The notes under the pieces were generated by a model. It saw only the letters and a program-made list of their open reading frames with translations, did not search any database and had not been told where the DNA came from. From QHXQ01 sp963788965 (GTDB lineage Bacteria > Acidobacteriota > Blastocatellia > Pyrinomonadales > Pyrinomonadaceae), in assembly GCA_963788965.1 (NCBI GenBank), contig CAWBIK010000006.1, positions 1,054,001 to 1,118,000 on the forward strand: a stretch of 64,000 nucleotides of DNA, in the 5' to 3' direction. The translations under genes were made by a program, and so were the position numbers. This document shows positions 54,593-64,000 of the stretch, one piece after another (position 1 is the first letter of the stretch; every line of letters starts with the position of its first letter).

Positions 54593-55573
54593 ATGAACAC
54601 AGGGATTGAACTTGCGCCCGCGCACGTCGCCGCCGAGCGCGCGACGCCGCACGAGTTGGTCGTCGCGGCCACGGGGCTGACGAAAGTTTACGGTCAACGC
54701 ACGGCCGTGGACGCGATTGATTTCACGGTCGCGCGCGGTGAAGCGTTCGGGCTGCTCGGCCCGAACGGCGCGGGCAAGTCCACGACGATGCGTATGATCG
54801 CTTGCCGCACGCCTTTGACGGCGGGCGCGTTGCGCGTCGAAGGGCGCGACGTGCGCCGCGACGGGCGCGCGATCCGCGCGCTGCTCGGCGTCGTGCCGCA
54901 GGAAAACAATCTCGACCCCGACATTACCGTCCGCCAAAACCTGCTCGTCTATGCGCGCTACTTCCACATGCCGCGCGCCCGCGCGCTCGCACGCACGGAC
55001 GAGTTGCTCGCCTTCATCGGTCTGGCCGAACGCGCAGCGGCGCGCGTCGAAGAGTTGTCGGGCGGCATGAAGCGGCGTCTGATGATCGCGCGCGCACTGT
55101 TGCACGAACCGCGTCTGCTTGTGCTTGACGAACCCACCACCGGCCTCGACCCGCAAGTGCGACAGGAGATATGGCAACGCCTCGAAGAGTTGCGCCGCCG
55201 GACCAAACTCACGCTCATACTCTCGACGCACTACATGGACGAAGCCGAACGACTCTGCGACCGCCTGCTTATCATCGGGCGCGGGCGCGTGCTCGCCGCC
55301 GGCACACCGCGCGAACTCATCGCCGCGCGCTTCGCACACTACACGCTCGAAGTGCGCGACGCGAGCGACGCGCACTTGCACGAAGCCGGCCCGCGCGTGC
55401 GCTCGTCCGCACGCGGCGGCGCGCATCTCTATTTTGCCGACACGCCCGAAGAGTTGACGCCGCTCTTGAAACATTACGCCGGCCGGCGCGCGCTGCTCCG
55501 CCCCGCCAACTTGGAAGACGTGTTCCTAGACATCGTCGGCGACACAGACCCCGAAGGGGCGCACGATGCTTGA
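54593..55573 (+). CDS. ABC-2 exporter ATP-binding protein, NodI-like
   Basis: A cytoplasmic ATPase of 326 residues. Walker A is GLLGPNGAGKSTTMRM, the Q-loop is VVPQENNLDPDITV, the signature is EELSGGMKRRLMIARAL, Walker B is LLVLDEPTTGLDP, and the switch His is in LILSTHYMDEA. The extra C-terminal 90 residues are typical of drug or polysaccharide exporters of the NodI/DrrA group. The permease gene is two genes downstream, separated by a DUF402 gene that overlaps this stop by eight bases. Confidence 0.9.
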   Translation: MNTGIELAPAHVAAERATPHELVVAATGLTKVYGQRTAVDAIDFTVARGEAFGLLGPNGAGKSTTMRMIACRTPLTAGALRVEGRDVRRDGRAIRALLGVVPQENNLDPDITVRQNLLVYARYFHMPRARALARTDELLAFIGLAERAAARVEELSGGMKRRLMIARALLHEPRLLVLDEPTTGLDPQVRQEIWQRLEELRRRTKLTLILSTHYMDEAERLCDRLLIIGRGRVLAAGTPRELIAARFAHYTLEVRDASDAHLHEAGPRVRSSARGGAHLYFADTPEELTPLLKHYAGRRALLRPANLEDVFLDIVGDTDPEGAHDA

Positions 55574-56087
55574 ACCGCAGCTAGAGTTGACAGCACAGAC
55601 GGGCACACAGGTCGTCGTGCGCGCACATAAGTTCGACGGTCGCCTGCATCGCCAGTGGCCCGCGCGTCTGACCGCGCAACGCGACACGCTCATCGTGCTA
55701 GACGGCGTGTTCGATGAAGAGATTCAGCACCCGCTCTTGGGTCGCATCGCGCCCGGCACGACGAGTACCGAATACTACTGGACGGATCGTTGGTACAACG
55801 TCTTCCGCTTCCGTGAACCGGACGGCACGTTGCGCAACTACTATTGCAACATCAATCAACCGGCCGAGTTCGATGGGCACACGCTCAGCTTCGTCGATCT
55901 GGATATAGACATACTCGTCGCGCCCGATTTTACTTATCAGGTGTTGGATGAAGACGAGTTTGCCCGTCATGCCGCGCAACTCGTTTACCCGGCCGAGTTG
56001 CGCGCGCAGGTCGCACAGGCGCAGGCCGAACTGCTCGCGCTTGTCGAAGCAACGCGGCTTCCCTTTTTCCGCATGACGTTTGCTTGA
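55566..56087 (+). CDS. DUF402 domain protein between the two ABC exporter genes
   Basis: A soluble protein of 173 residues. The DUF402 core is visible in YYWTDRWYNVFRFREPDGTLRNYYCNINQPAEFDG and FVDLDIDILVAPDFTYQVLDEDEF, with the Asp-rich metal-binding pattern of this family. Known relatives include the FomD nucleotide hydrolase of fosfomycin biosynthesis and a Staphylococcus nucleoside diphosphatase, so a nucleotide or sugar-nucleotide hydrolase is possible. It overlaps the ATPase gene and precedes the permease by 18 bases, so it is translated with the exporter. Confidence 0.85.
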   Translation: MLEPQLELTAQTGTQVVVRAHKFDGRLHRQWPARLTAQRDTLIVLDGVFDEEIQHPLLGRIAPGTTSTEYYWTDRWYNVFRFREPDGTLRNYYCNINQPAEFDGHTLSFVDLDIDILVAPDFTYQVLDEDEFARHAAQLVYPAELRAQVAQAQAELLALVEATRLPFFRMTFA

Positions 56088-56105
56088 GAGTGTCGCTAAA
56101 CAGAC

Positions 56106-56930
56106 ATGAGTGCGCCAACAGTTGCCATCGAAACAAGCTCGCGCGCGTCGCACGCGCCCGCGTTTGCGCGCGTCAACCTGCGCGACGCGTTCGCGGTCTG
56201 GCAGCGCCACTTCGAGGTCTATCTGCGTCTGTGGAAGATGGAGTTGGCCGCGCCGCTCATCGAGCCGGTCTTCATGGTCTTCGCGTTTGGTTGGGGCGTC
56301 GGCTCGCTGATCGCCGCGCAGGTATCGGGCGTGCCTTATCTCGCGTTCGTCGGCGCGGGCGTGCTGGGCTTCGCGGTCATCTCGCGCGCCATGTTTGAAA
56401 CCGCCTACGGCTCTTACTTCCGCATGGTCTATCAGGCGACCTTCGACGCGATCTTGGCCACGCCGGTCGAGGCCGAATCGCTCGCCTTCGCCGAAATCTG
56501 CTGGGCCGCGTCGAAGTCTTTGATCGACGCTGTGATCATCATGCTGGTGCTCGCGTGCTTCGGCGCGGCCGAATCTTGGTGGGCGTTGCTCGTGCCGTTG
56601 CCGCTGCTCGCGGGCAGTTTCTTTACCGGCGCGCTCTCGCTCGGCGTGACGGCGCACATACACGACATAGACTCTTACAATCTCTACATCGCCCTTTTCT
56701 TCTCCGCGCTGTTTCTCTGCGGCGTCTGGTATCCGGTAGACGTGCTGCCCGCGCCCTTGCGTGTCGTCGCGTGGCTCATCCCCATCACCGCCACAATCGA
56801 TGTCGCGCGCGCTTTGCTCATCGGACAACTGCACTGGCGGCACTTGCTGGAACTGCTCTACGTTGTCATCGCCGCGCTCGTCGCCGCCGAATGGGCCATG
56901 CGCTCGCTACGTGGCCGCATGGTCAGTTAA
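56106..56930 (+). CDS. ABC-2 exporter permease, NodJ-like
   Basis: An inner-membrane permease of 274 residues with six hydrophobic segments. It begins with a cytoplasmic stretch (NLRDAFAVWQRHFEVYLRLWKME), and contains EPVFMVFAFGWGVG and the late motif LCGVWYPVDVLPAPLRVVAWLIPIT, which is characteristic of NodJ/ABC-2 transporters. It pairs with the ATPase encoded 530 bases upstream. The substrate is unknown; lipid-linked oligosaccharides or drugs are typical for the group. Confidence 0.9.
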   Translation: MSAPTVAIETSSRASHAPAFARVNLRDAFAVWQRHFEVYLRLWKMELAAPLIEPVFMVFAFGWGVGSLIAAQVSGVPYLAFVGAGVLGFAVISRAMFETAYGSYFRMVYQATFDAILATPVEAESLAFAEICWAASKSLIDAVIIMLVLACFGAAESWWALLVPLPLLAGSFFTGALSLGVTAHIHDIDSYNLYIALFFSALFLCGVWYPVDVLPAPLRVVAWLIPITATIDVARALLIGQLHWRHLLELLYVVIAALVAAEWAMRSLRGRMVS

Positions 56931-56972
56931 CTTATCATTCGATGCTACAATGACTCGTCCTTCTGAATCATT

Positions 56973-58548
<1,576 letters not shown>

Positions 58549-58657
58549 ACTAACATCGCGGCTGCATGTCTGCATGCGCCGGGTGCAAATTAAGGTTGCT
58601 ATTTTAGCGAGATAGTATTAGCTTACGCGCCGCTTGAGTTGCCTCGCTCGTTACGCT

Positions 58658-58683
58658 GCTGAGGAGTGCGAGTCCGCCTCAGC
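58658..58683 (+). promoter_or_regulatory. Leader hairpin before the 106-residue unknown gene
   Basis: GCTGAGG (58658-58664) pairs with CCTCAGC (58677-58683) around a 12-base loop, ten bases before the GAAAGGAG ribosome-binding site. It could be an attenuator or part of an upstream terminator. Confidence 0.4.
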
Positions 58684-58706
58684 CTCACGTCAGAAAGGAG
58701 TTCACA

Positions 58707-59027
58707 ATGGCTTTCATCAAGACCGTGCAACGGTATGATGCTTTCTTGTATCCGAACGCGGGCAAGCAGAACGGGCGGATCAATCTGTATTGTGACGATC
58801 AGAAACTCTACATACTCTTCCGCGACCCCACGGAAAGCTTGCCGGGTAACACTTACGATGCCGCCTCGAAGATCGGCGTCGCTTATCAACCCTTCAGCCT
58901 GTACCAGCACTATCTCGATCTGGTGCGCAACGAGAAGCCCATCTCCGTGACCTTCAGACCTGAAGACGCGCCGCCCACCTTCGTCGTCTATTGCGCGGCC
59001 GAACCACCGGGCGAGGGCGAAGATTAA
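58707..59027 (+). CDS. 106-residue protein of unknown function
   Basis: A soluble protein with a strong AAAGGAG ribosome-binding site before ATG 58707. It looks like a small beta-rich domain: FLYPNAGKQNGRINLYCDD, KLYILFRD, ISVTFRP, FVVYCAAEP. The acidic tail ends GEGED. No family is recognised. It stands alone between a leader hairpin and a strong bidirectional terminator, so it is an independent transcription unit. Confidence 0.65.
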   Translation: MAFIKTVQRYDAFLYPNAGKQNGRINLYCDDQKLYILFRDPTESLPGNTYDAASKIGVAYQPFSLYQHYLDLVRNEKPISVTFRPEDAPPTFVVYCAAEPPGEGED

Positions 59028-59096
59028 ACGGCTCTTGCCAGCGCCCTTTTCAAGCAACAAAACAGACGCGCGCTCAAGTGAACAGCCCGCACAAAG

Positions 59097-59133
59097 GCGA
59101 AAGGCCGTAGCAATAATCGCTACGGCCTTTCGC
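59097..59133. terminator. Strong bidirectional terminator hairpin
   Basis: A perfect 15-base-pair stem (59097-59111 with 59119-59133) with a seven-base loop lies between convergent genes. The stem carries AAAG/CTTT at its base, giving short T stretches on both strands. Confidence 0.8.
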
Positions 59134-59154
59134 TTCGAGCTTGGTTGTGCCGGT

Positions 59155-60468
59155 TTAAGCGGCCTTAGGCTGCGCGGGTTTGTTCTCGCGCAATAGCTCA
59201 AGGGCCTTCTTCATCTGCGTGTCTTCGGGTTGCTGCTTGGGCGAGGCGGCTTCGGGCGCGACCTCGCGCTTGTCGTTCGTCTGCGGTTGCGGCCGCGTGA
59301 TCGCGTCGTCGTCGTTGCCGGTCAGATCGTCCGGGTCAACCGCTTCGGCTAACTCAGGCCGTTTGACTTCAATCGAAGGCGCGACGCCCGTGCCTAAGAA
59401 TGCCTTGCCTGTGCCCGATGCCCACTTGACGATTGTGAGCAACAGGCCGTCGCCGTTGCGCAAGGTGAACAGTTGTTGCTCCGCGCCCGCGCCGAAACTC
59501 TTTTCGCCGACCACTTCGCCGCGCTTGCGCTCGATGAGTGCCGAAGCGACGACTTCGGCCGCGCCCGCCGTGCCCCGATCAATGATCGCAACCAACGGGC
59601 CGTCGAAGACCGACTGCTTCGGATCGGCCGTCAAAGTCTTCAAGGTCTTGCCGCCGCGCCCAACCTGCTGCGCGAGCGCACCGTCGTGTATGAATAGGTT
59701 CGCCACCTTCACGGCTTCCGCGAGCGACCCGCCCGCGACGCTGCGCAGGTCGAGCACGATCTTCTGCACGCCCTGCTTCTGCAATTCCTGCACGCGCTTC
59801 TGCACGTCCGCCGCTTCGCCGTCCGCGAGACTGTTGACGCGTACCACGCCGACCTTGCCCGCTTCCATCCGCGCCTCTGCGGCAGGCGTGACGACCGGCG
59901 CACGTTTGACCGATAGGGTCAACGGGCGCGTCGAAGCACGCAGGATGCGCAGTTTGACTTCCGATCCAGACGCGCCGTTCAGGAGTTGCTTCGCATCATA
60001 GAGCGAGATGTCGCGCGTTGCCTTGTTGTCGATGTACTCGATGATGTCGCCCGCCTGCACGCCCGCTTGTTCGGCGGGGCCGCCCTTGACCGGCGCGATG
60101 ACGTAGAGATAAGAGGCGACCTGCGACAGTTCCGCGCCGATGCCGACCGCGCTCTTTTCGACGTTGGCGCGATAGTCGCGTACTTGATCGACGGTCAGGT
60201 AGGTCGAATAAGGATCAAGCCCGTAGGCGAGGCCGCGCAGCGCGCCGGCCCGCACCTTGTTGAGATCGGGATCATCTACGTAGTCGTCGCGGATGTGCTG
60301 TAGGACGCTCTCGAAGATGCGCAGTTGCGCGCCCGGATCGTTCTGCTGCTGCGCCCGCGTGAGCATCCAGCCGCCGACCACAGAATAGATGGCGAGCGTC
60401 GCGGAAAAGACGACGATGAGAAACTTACTGCGAAATGACATCAATGACTCCTGCTTTTTACCGGCCAT
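59155..60468 (-). CDS. S41-family (CtpA-like) protein lacking the catalytic Ser and Lys
   Basis: An exported PDZ-containing C-terminal-processing protease homologue, up to 437 residues; ATG 60441 (MSFRSKF) is the probable start. There is a signal anchor (about 5-25 from there), a cap region, a PDZ domain (about 95-165, VIAPVKGGPAEQAGVQAGDIIEYI) and the S41 core. Active family members have T-A-S-A-S-E with the nucleophile Ser, and F-G-K-G with the general-base Lys. Here they read TAGAAEVV and FGAGAEQ, so both residues are missing. The remaining fold is intact, pointing to a non-catalytic regulator or peptide-binding protein. The C-terminal 80 residues are a charged, Gln/Pro-rich tail. Confidence 0.85.
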   Translation of the reverse strand: MAGKKQESLMSFRSKFLIVVFSATLAIYSVVGGWMLTRAQQQNDPGAQLRIFESVLQHIRDDYVDDPDLNKVRAGALRGLAYGLDPYSTYLTVDQVRDYRANVEKSAVGIGAELSQVASYLYVIAPVKGGPAEQAGVQAGDIIEYIDNKATRDISLYDAKQLLNGASGSEVKLRILRASTRPLTLSVKRAPVVTPAAEARMEAGKVGVVRVNSLADGEAADVQKRVQELQKQGVQKIVLDLRSVAGGSLAEAVKVANLFIHDGALAQQVGRGGKTLKTLTADPKQSVFDGPLVAIIDRGTAGAAEVVASALIERKRGEVVGEKSFGAGAEQQLFTLRNGDGLLLTIVKWASGTGKAFLGTGVAPSIEVKRPELAEAVDPDDLTGNDDDAITRPQPQTNDKREVAPEAASPKQQPEDTQMKKALELLRENKPAQPKAA

Positions 60469-60634
60469 GCCCGCCGTCGGCGCGGGGTTTCATTATTCAG
60501 ATGGCGCGCCGGGGCGCGCAGCATCTGTGCGCGACAGGCTCCGACTCGGATGATACCGTAGCGCGTGGTGCGTCGCAAGAAAGCCGTGGGCTTTGGCGTG
60601 CGTCCGTGCGGCTGCGCTATACTCGCGCGCGCCG

Positions 60635-61120
60635 ATGCTTTCAGTTTTAACCGCCTTGTCAAATACGGACAGCACAGTTGAGACAGACACCAGCACCGCG
60701 CACGATCTGCCGGGACGACTGCTGGCGCTCGACTTGGGCGCGCGCCGTGTCGGCGTAGCCGTCTCGGACGAGTTGCGTCTAACGGTGCGCCCGCTCGCCG
60801 CGCTGTCGCGTAGCAGTTGGAAGAAGCTGCTCTTGGAAATCAAACTGCTGCGCGAGCAGTTTGACGCGCGCGGGGTGGTGATTGGTTTGCCGCTGAACAT
60901 GGACGGGACGGAAGGGCCGGCGGCGACGGACGCACGCCGCATCGCGCGCAACCTTGAGTTGTCGCTCGGCATCCCTATTTTTTTGCAGGACGAGCGGCTC
61001 ACGTCACATGCGGCCGAGGCCGCGTTGCGGGCCGAAGGAGTCGGCTCGGCCGAACTGAAAGCGCGCGTTGACAGCGCCGCCGCCGCACTCATTCTCCGTG
61101 ATTTTCTGGCGCGCGCGTAA
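60635..61120 (+). CDS. ruvX: Holliday junction resolvase-like RuvX (YqgF)
   Basis: An RNase H-fold nuclease implicated in pre-16S rRNA processing. It shows LLALDLGARRVGVAVSDE, VVIGLPLNMDGTEG, IFLQDERLTSHAAEAAL and a final VDSAAAALILRDFL, each carrying a catalytic acidic residue. From ATG 60635 it has 161 residues; an upstream GTG at 60593 would add 14 residues with no similarity. mltG follows after about 50 bases, a common arrangement. Confidence 0.9.
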   Translation: MLSVLTALSNTDSTVETDTSTAHDLPGRLLALDLGARRVGVAVSDELRLTVRPLAALSRSSWKKLLLEIKLLREQFDARGVVIGLPLNMDGTEGPAATDARRIARNLELSLGIPIFLQDERLTSHAAEAALRAEGVGSAELKARVDSAAAALILRDFLARA

Positions 61121-61169
61121 TACATTGAAGCGTCGCCGTCGTTATCTATCGGGCATAATCGGCTGATTC

Positions 61170-62246
61170 ATGAAACTGCTTCGCGTTCTATTATTGCTGC
61201 TCATCCTGCTCTTAATTTTCGGCGGCGGCTTTGCGTTCTGGCTGCGCCGCGAGTTGAGCACGCCCGTCGCGCACGCGCACGCAAGCGACTACATAGAGAT
61301 TCCGCGCGGCTCATCGACCGACGAGATTTTTGCGCGGCTACAACAAGCCGGCATTATCAGACGGACGTGGCCGTTGCGGCTCTACGTGAAGCTGACCGGC
61401 GGCGGGCCGAGTCTCAAGGCGGGCGAGTATCGCTTCCCTTCGCCCGTCACGCCGCGCACAGTCCTGCGCAAGCTCACAGAGGGGCAACAGCGCCTCGCCC
61501 GCTTCACCGTCATCGAAGGGTGGACGCGTTGGGACATCGCCAACGCCATGGCGCGTCTGCCCGAACTGCAACTGGCCAACGCGGACGAAGCCCTCGCCCT
61601 GATGGACGACACGAGCGCCATCAGCGACCTCGACCCGGCCGCGCGCAATCTGGAAGGCTATCTCTACCCGGACACCTACAGCTTTCCGCCGAACACGAAC
61701 GCGCGCCAGATGATCACGACGATGGTGCAGCGTTTCCGTCAGGTCTGGGAGAGCGAAATGGCCGATCAGGCCCGCGCGCAAAACAAAAGCGTGCGCGAGA
61801 TCGTGACCATCGCCTCGCTCATCGAAACCGAGGCCAAGCTGAAGGAAGAACGCCCGGTCATGGCGTCTGTCATCTACAATCGCTTGCAGCGCGGCATTGC
61901 GCTAGGGATCGATTCAACCGTTATCTACGCTTCAAAGCTTGCCGGCAAGTGGCGCAACGACGGCAAGGTGTATCAGAGCGACCTTGATCGCAATTCACCC
62001 TACAACACGCGCAAGGTCAGAGGTCTGCCGCCGGGGCCGATTGCATCGCCTCACGCACGTTCGCTCGCCGCTGCCCTCGCGCCCGCCCAGACCAACTATC
62101 TCTTTTACGTGCGCGAGCCGTCACGCGACGACGGCGCGCACAACTTCTACAGCAGCGACGCGGAGTTTCAACGCGGCGTGCAAGCCTTACGCGAGTGGGA
62201 ACGCCAGCGCGATGCACGCGCGAACGCAGACTCCGCCAATCAGTGA
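61170..62246 (+). CDS. mltG: Endolytic murein transglycosylase MltG
   Basis: Cuts nascent peptidoglycan strands at the membrane and so helps set glycan length. It has a single N-terminal membrane helix (about 4-26), a LysM-like subdomain (about 40-115, IEIPRGSSTDEIFARLQQAGI), and the YceG catalytic domain with LEGYLYPDTYSF, ASLIETEAK carrying the catalytic Glu, RPVMASVIYNRL, and the C-terminal PYNTRKVRGLPPGPIASPH. At 358 residues it is complete. Confidence 0.94.
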   Translation: MKLLRVLLLLLILLLIFGGGFAFWLRRELSTPVAHAHASDYIEIPRGSSTDEIFARLQQAGIIRRTWPLRLYVKLTGGGPSLKAGEYRFPSPVTPRTVLRKLTEGQQRLARFTVIEGWTRWDIANAMARLPELQLANADEALALMDDTSAISDLDPAARNLEGYLYPDTYSFPPNTNARQMITTMVQRFRQVWESEMADQARAQNKSVREIVTIASLIETEAKLKEERPVMASVIYNRLQRGIALGIDSTVIYASKLAGKWRNDGKVYQSDLDRNSPYNTRKVRGLPPGPIASPHARSLAAALAPAQTNYLFYVREPSRDDGAHNFYSSDAEFQRGVQALREWERQRDARANADSANQ

Positions 62247-62277
62247 TTCAGACAAGCACGAGGCCACACGCAGCCGC

Positions 62278-62335
62278 ATGAAGCAACACCACGAAGCTAA
62301 TCGTCTTTCTTCATGTTGTTTCATGTGACTTCATG
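62278..62335 (+). terminator. Inverted repeat after mltG
   Basis: CATGAAGCAAC near 62278 is complementary, with gaps, to GTTGTTTCATG near 62316, and repeated CTTCATG units lie in the right part. A run of six T follows shortly after at 62342. It may terminate the ruvX-mltG transcript. Confidence 0.45.
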
Positions 62336-62489
62336 ATCAGCTTTTTTGTCGTGACACATTGATCGTTTATGCGCTGCAAGCCGTACCCTTGAATTCAGTC
62401 ATGCGTTGCTTTATGCTCAGCCCGTCTCCCATGCGCTAGTGCTTGCGTGCTGCCGATACGTTTTTTTTGACCACGGAGGGGTGTGAATC

Positions 62490-63152
62490 ATGAAGCTGCT
62501 GTTGAGTCTTTTGCTCTTTTGCGCCGCGGCGGCCGTCACCGCACAAGCTCAGGACAATCAGGATAAAGGTGTTGACAACCAGACGGGGCGCATCCGCGAC
62601 ACCGGCAACGACCGCGCGCCCGCCAAGAACGGCTCGAACCAGAGCATCGGCTCAGGGCGCGGCATAGACTTCGGCAAAGGGCGCACGCCCACGCTGCCAC
62701 CGCTGCCCAACCCTTATCACTTCACCGCCCGGCGTGACGTGGTGCTGCGCGCCGCCCAAGAGTTATTGCGCGAACGCAAACTGATCCTTGATACGAGCGT
62801 GTCGAAGACCGACGAGGGCATACTGATTAGCCAACCCTATCGCTTCGTCAAAGGCACGGTCATTGCCGTGACCGAGTTGAACCGCTACTCAGAGTTGCCC
62901 ACAGATACGACGCGCGGCTGGTCGCAGGGGCGCTACACTTTGATCATCGAGGTGCAGCCGGTGGACGGCGTGAACACGAACGTCTCCGTCAACGCACGTG
63001 TGGAAGGGCGCAGCGACGGCGCGGCCGGGGCTGAGTGGGTGTCGCTGCGCAGCAGCGGCGCGGCCGAACAAGAGTTTCTGTGCGATCTGATCGTCAAGAT
63101 CACGGGCACGGTCGGCGCTGGCTGTCCGGTGCAGACATCTTCTGAGCCATAG
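62490..63152 (+). CDS. Exported protein of unknown function
   Basis: A protein of 220 residues with a clear signal peptide (about 1-20, cleavage after AQA) behind a GGAGG. A low-complexity Asp/Asn/Gly-rich stretch covers about 21-70. A folded domain then begins (VVLRAAQELLRERKLILDTSVSKTDEGILISQPY), with a helix-strand layout that faintly resembles the BamC/NlpB fold. It ends with a Cys-containing segment. I cannot assign a function; the periplasm is the likely location. Confidence 0.7.
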   Translation: MKLLLSLLLFCAAAAVTAQAQDNQDKGVDNQTGRIRDTGNDRAPAKNGSNQSIGSGRGIDFGKGRTPTLPPLPNPYHFTARRDVVLRAAQELLRERKLILDTSVSKTDEGILISQPYRFVKGTVIAVTELNRYSELPTDTTRGWSQGRYTLIIEVQPVDGVNTNVSVNARVEGRSDGAAGAEWVSLRSSGAAEQEFLCDLIVKITGTVGAGCPVQTSSEP

Positions 63153-63232
63153 CAAGCATCTTAAGCTTCGTCCTGGGCACGTTTAGCGCGTGTCATCTAA
63201 ACCATTTCCGAAAGTTTTAAGGCAGTAGAATT

Positions 63233-63850
63233 TTGGCCACAGAACCTACCAACGAACTTCATTTCGCGGCCGGAGAGCGCCAACCGCCTCTGGTCAAACT
63301 CGGCGCAGTCGCCTGCGCGGTCGCCGTCACCAGCGCACTGCTCGCAGGATATTTCCTCCTACAGCACCGGCAGAAACAGCACGCGCTCGCCACACAACAG
63401 GCGGCTCAAGCGGCCAAGAAGGCCGCGCCAATTGAAGCACAGGTGTTTGAGGACGAGGCGCGGCTTCAGGGTGGGACGGCGGTTATCGGCGGCGTTGTGC
63501 GCAACGTCTCGAACGCGCGCCTTGCTGATGTGAGCGTCGAAGTGCAATTGATCCCGCGTATGGGTGAGAATCTGCAATTGCAGCAGGTGAAACTTGAGCC
63601 GGTCAACCTTAATCCGGGCGAGGAAGGTCGTTATTCTTTGACCGTGCCGTCGCGGCAATGGAGTGCGACCCGGTTGGTGCGCGTCCTTAGCGCCGCGCGC
63701 AATCAAGAGATCGCTTTCAGGTCGCAGATTGGCGAGCGCCGCCCGTTGGAGTCGCCGCCGCAAGGATCGAAAGTCGTTGTCGTGCAGAAGCCCAGAAGCA
63801 AAGGCGACGGCTTTCTCAATACGCCTGACAATCCGATCCCAATTCGTTGA
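63233..63850 (+). CDS. Membrane-anchored protein of unknown function
   Basis: A protein of 205 residues from TTG 63233. One membrane helix lies at about 22-44 (KLGAVACAVAVTSALLAGYFLL), followed by a Gln/Ala/Lys helix and a beta-sandwich domain (about 70-160, GGTAVIGGVVRNVSNARLADVSVEVQLIP and LNPGEEGRYSLTVPS). This domain resembles the FxLYD or DUF3426 type found in other envelope proteins. The tail is basic and Pro-rich. It lies 80 bases after the exported protein and may be co-transcribed with it. Confidence 0.68.
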   Translation: MATEPTNELHFAAGERQPPLVKLGAVACAVAVTSALLAGYFLLQHRQKQHALATQQAAQAAKKAAPIEAQVFEDEARLQGGTAVIGGVVRNVSNARLADVSVEVQLIPRMGENLQLQQVKLEPVNLNPGEEGRYSLTVPSRQWSATRLVRVLSAARNQEIAFRSQIGERRPLESPPQGSKVVVVQKPRSKGDGFLNTPDNPIPIR

Positions 63851-64000
63851 AAGTCAGGCTATCTCAGGTATAACTTTACAAGTCGGCGCGACGACCGAGG
63901 TTGATTTAAAAACTTAAGCGGCATCGGATTACTGCTTGTACAGTTGAACTTCCGCTACGGATCGAGACGAGTTAAGACGTTGATGTTTCGTCGTTACATA
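63851..64000. other. Right edge: non-coding or remnant sequence, possible gene start at 63983
   Basis: A short frame ending at 63917 reads GITLQVGATTEVDLKT, reminiscent of the carboxypeptidase-regulatory-like domain of TonB-dependent receptors, but it has no proper start and could be a remnant or chance. ATG 63983 may begin a gene that continues outside the window; only six codons are visible. Confidence 0.25.

Noticed and set aside
54584..55474. Open frame of 296 codons antisense to the ABC ATPase
   Set aside because: All ATPase motifs are on the plus strand, and the antisense product is low-complexity and Arg-rich.
55698..56843. Long open frame of 381 codons on the minus strand across the DUF402 and permease genes
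   Set aside because: It is antisense to two well-supported genes, has a composition dominated by Arg, His, Asp and Glu, and shows no motifs; typical shadow frame in GC-rich DNA.
62317..62332. TGTTTCATGTGACTTC, also resembling parS
   Set aside because: Five mismatches to the consensus, and it is explained as part of the CTTCATG inverted repeat after mltG.

Overview
The window looks like a high-GC bacterial chromosome, most likely Acidobacteriota (probably class Blastocatellia). That placement is inferred from the gene set: a fused LptF-LptG permease, a zinc-ribbon membrane Ser/Thr kinase, an S41 protease homologue with a TAGAAE motif, an orphan FmdE-like protein, and intergenic hairpins built from 7-bp repeats. 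It was not tested by phylogeny. TTG starts with good Shine-Dalgarno sequences are common (ddl, guaA, accA, parA, metK). I saw no rRNA, tRNA or CRISPR array.

Layout. 1-8 kb: arginase end, ddl, a DUF3179 membrane protein broken by one in-frame TGA, a conserved unknown gene, tsaC, a lipoprotein oligopeptide-binding protein and nagZ. 8-14.7 kb: mutS, a small membrane protein, a membrane Ser/Thr kinase and pfkA, mostly on the minus strand. 14.8-19.4 kb: tsaB-rimI, DUF465, psd-pssA and a PQQ-type beta-propeller. 19.5-33.4 kb: a genome-maintenance block with guaA, dnaE, accA, ssb, recN, miaB, a BFN-domain nuclease, parA-parB and xerC/D. 33.46-36.23 kb: a lower-GC transposable element with a SWIM-finger DDE transposase and two passenger genes. 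36.4-46.1 kb: metK-ahcY, lptFG, recO, small membrane proteins, an FmdE-like protein, a Clp_N-NamZ fusion and a class I glutamine amidotransferase hydrolase. 46.3-52.8 kb: hslV-hslU, a fibronectin lipoprotein, two paralogous membrane proteins with a possible TIR-like domain, and an FAH-family hydrolase. 52.8-64 kb: a porin, an ABC-2 exporter with a DUF402 gene between its subunits, a biotin-dependent carboxylase beta subunit, a pseudo-S41 protease, ruvX, mltG and two envelope proteins of unknown function.

Quality. Twelve genes, including indispensable ones (dnaE, metK, ssb), carry 17 single-base frameshifts in total. The simplest reading is indel errors in the assembly consensus, so each is annotated as one gene with the shift located. 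mutS alone has five, all +1 and none in a homopolymer, so it may be really decayed. The DUF3179 gene is different: its frame is intact and only a TGA interrupts it. That TGA sits where the family has the first Cys of a C-x-x-C motif, and a hairpin with a GGUCU loop follows it, which makes this a selenoprotein candidate.

Other points of interest are repeat-derived signal peptides, a 20-bp perfect palindrome found inside parB and again beside ssb, a transposase leader whose hairpin hides the ribosome-binding site, and the Clp_N-NamZ fusion.
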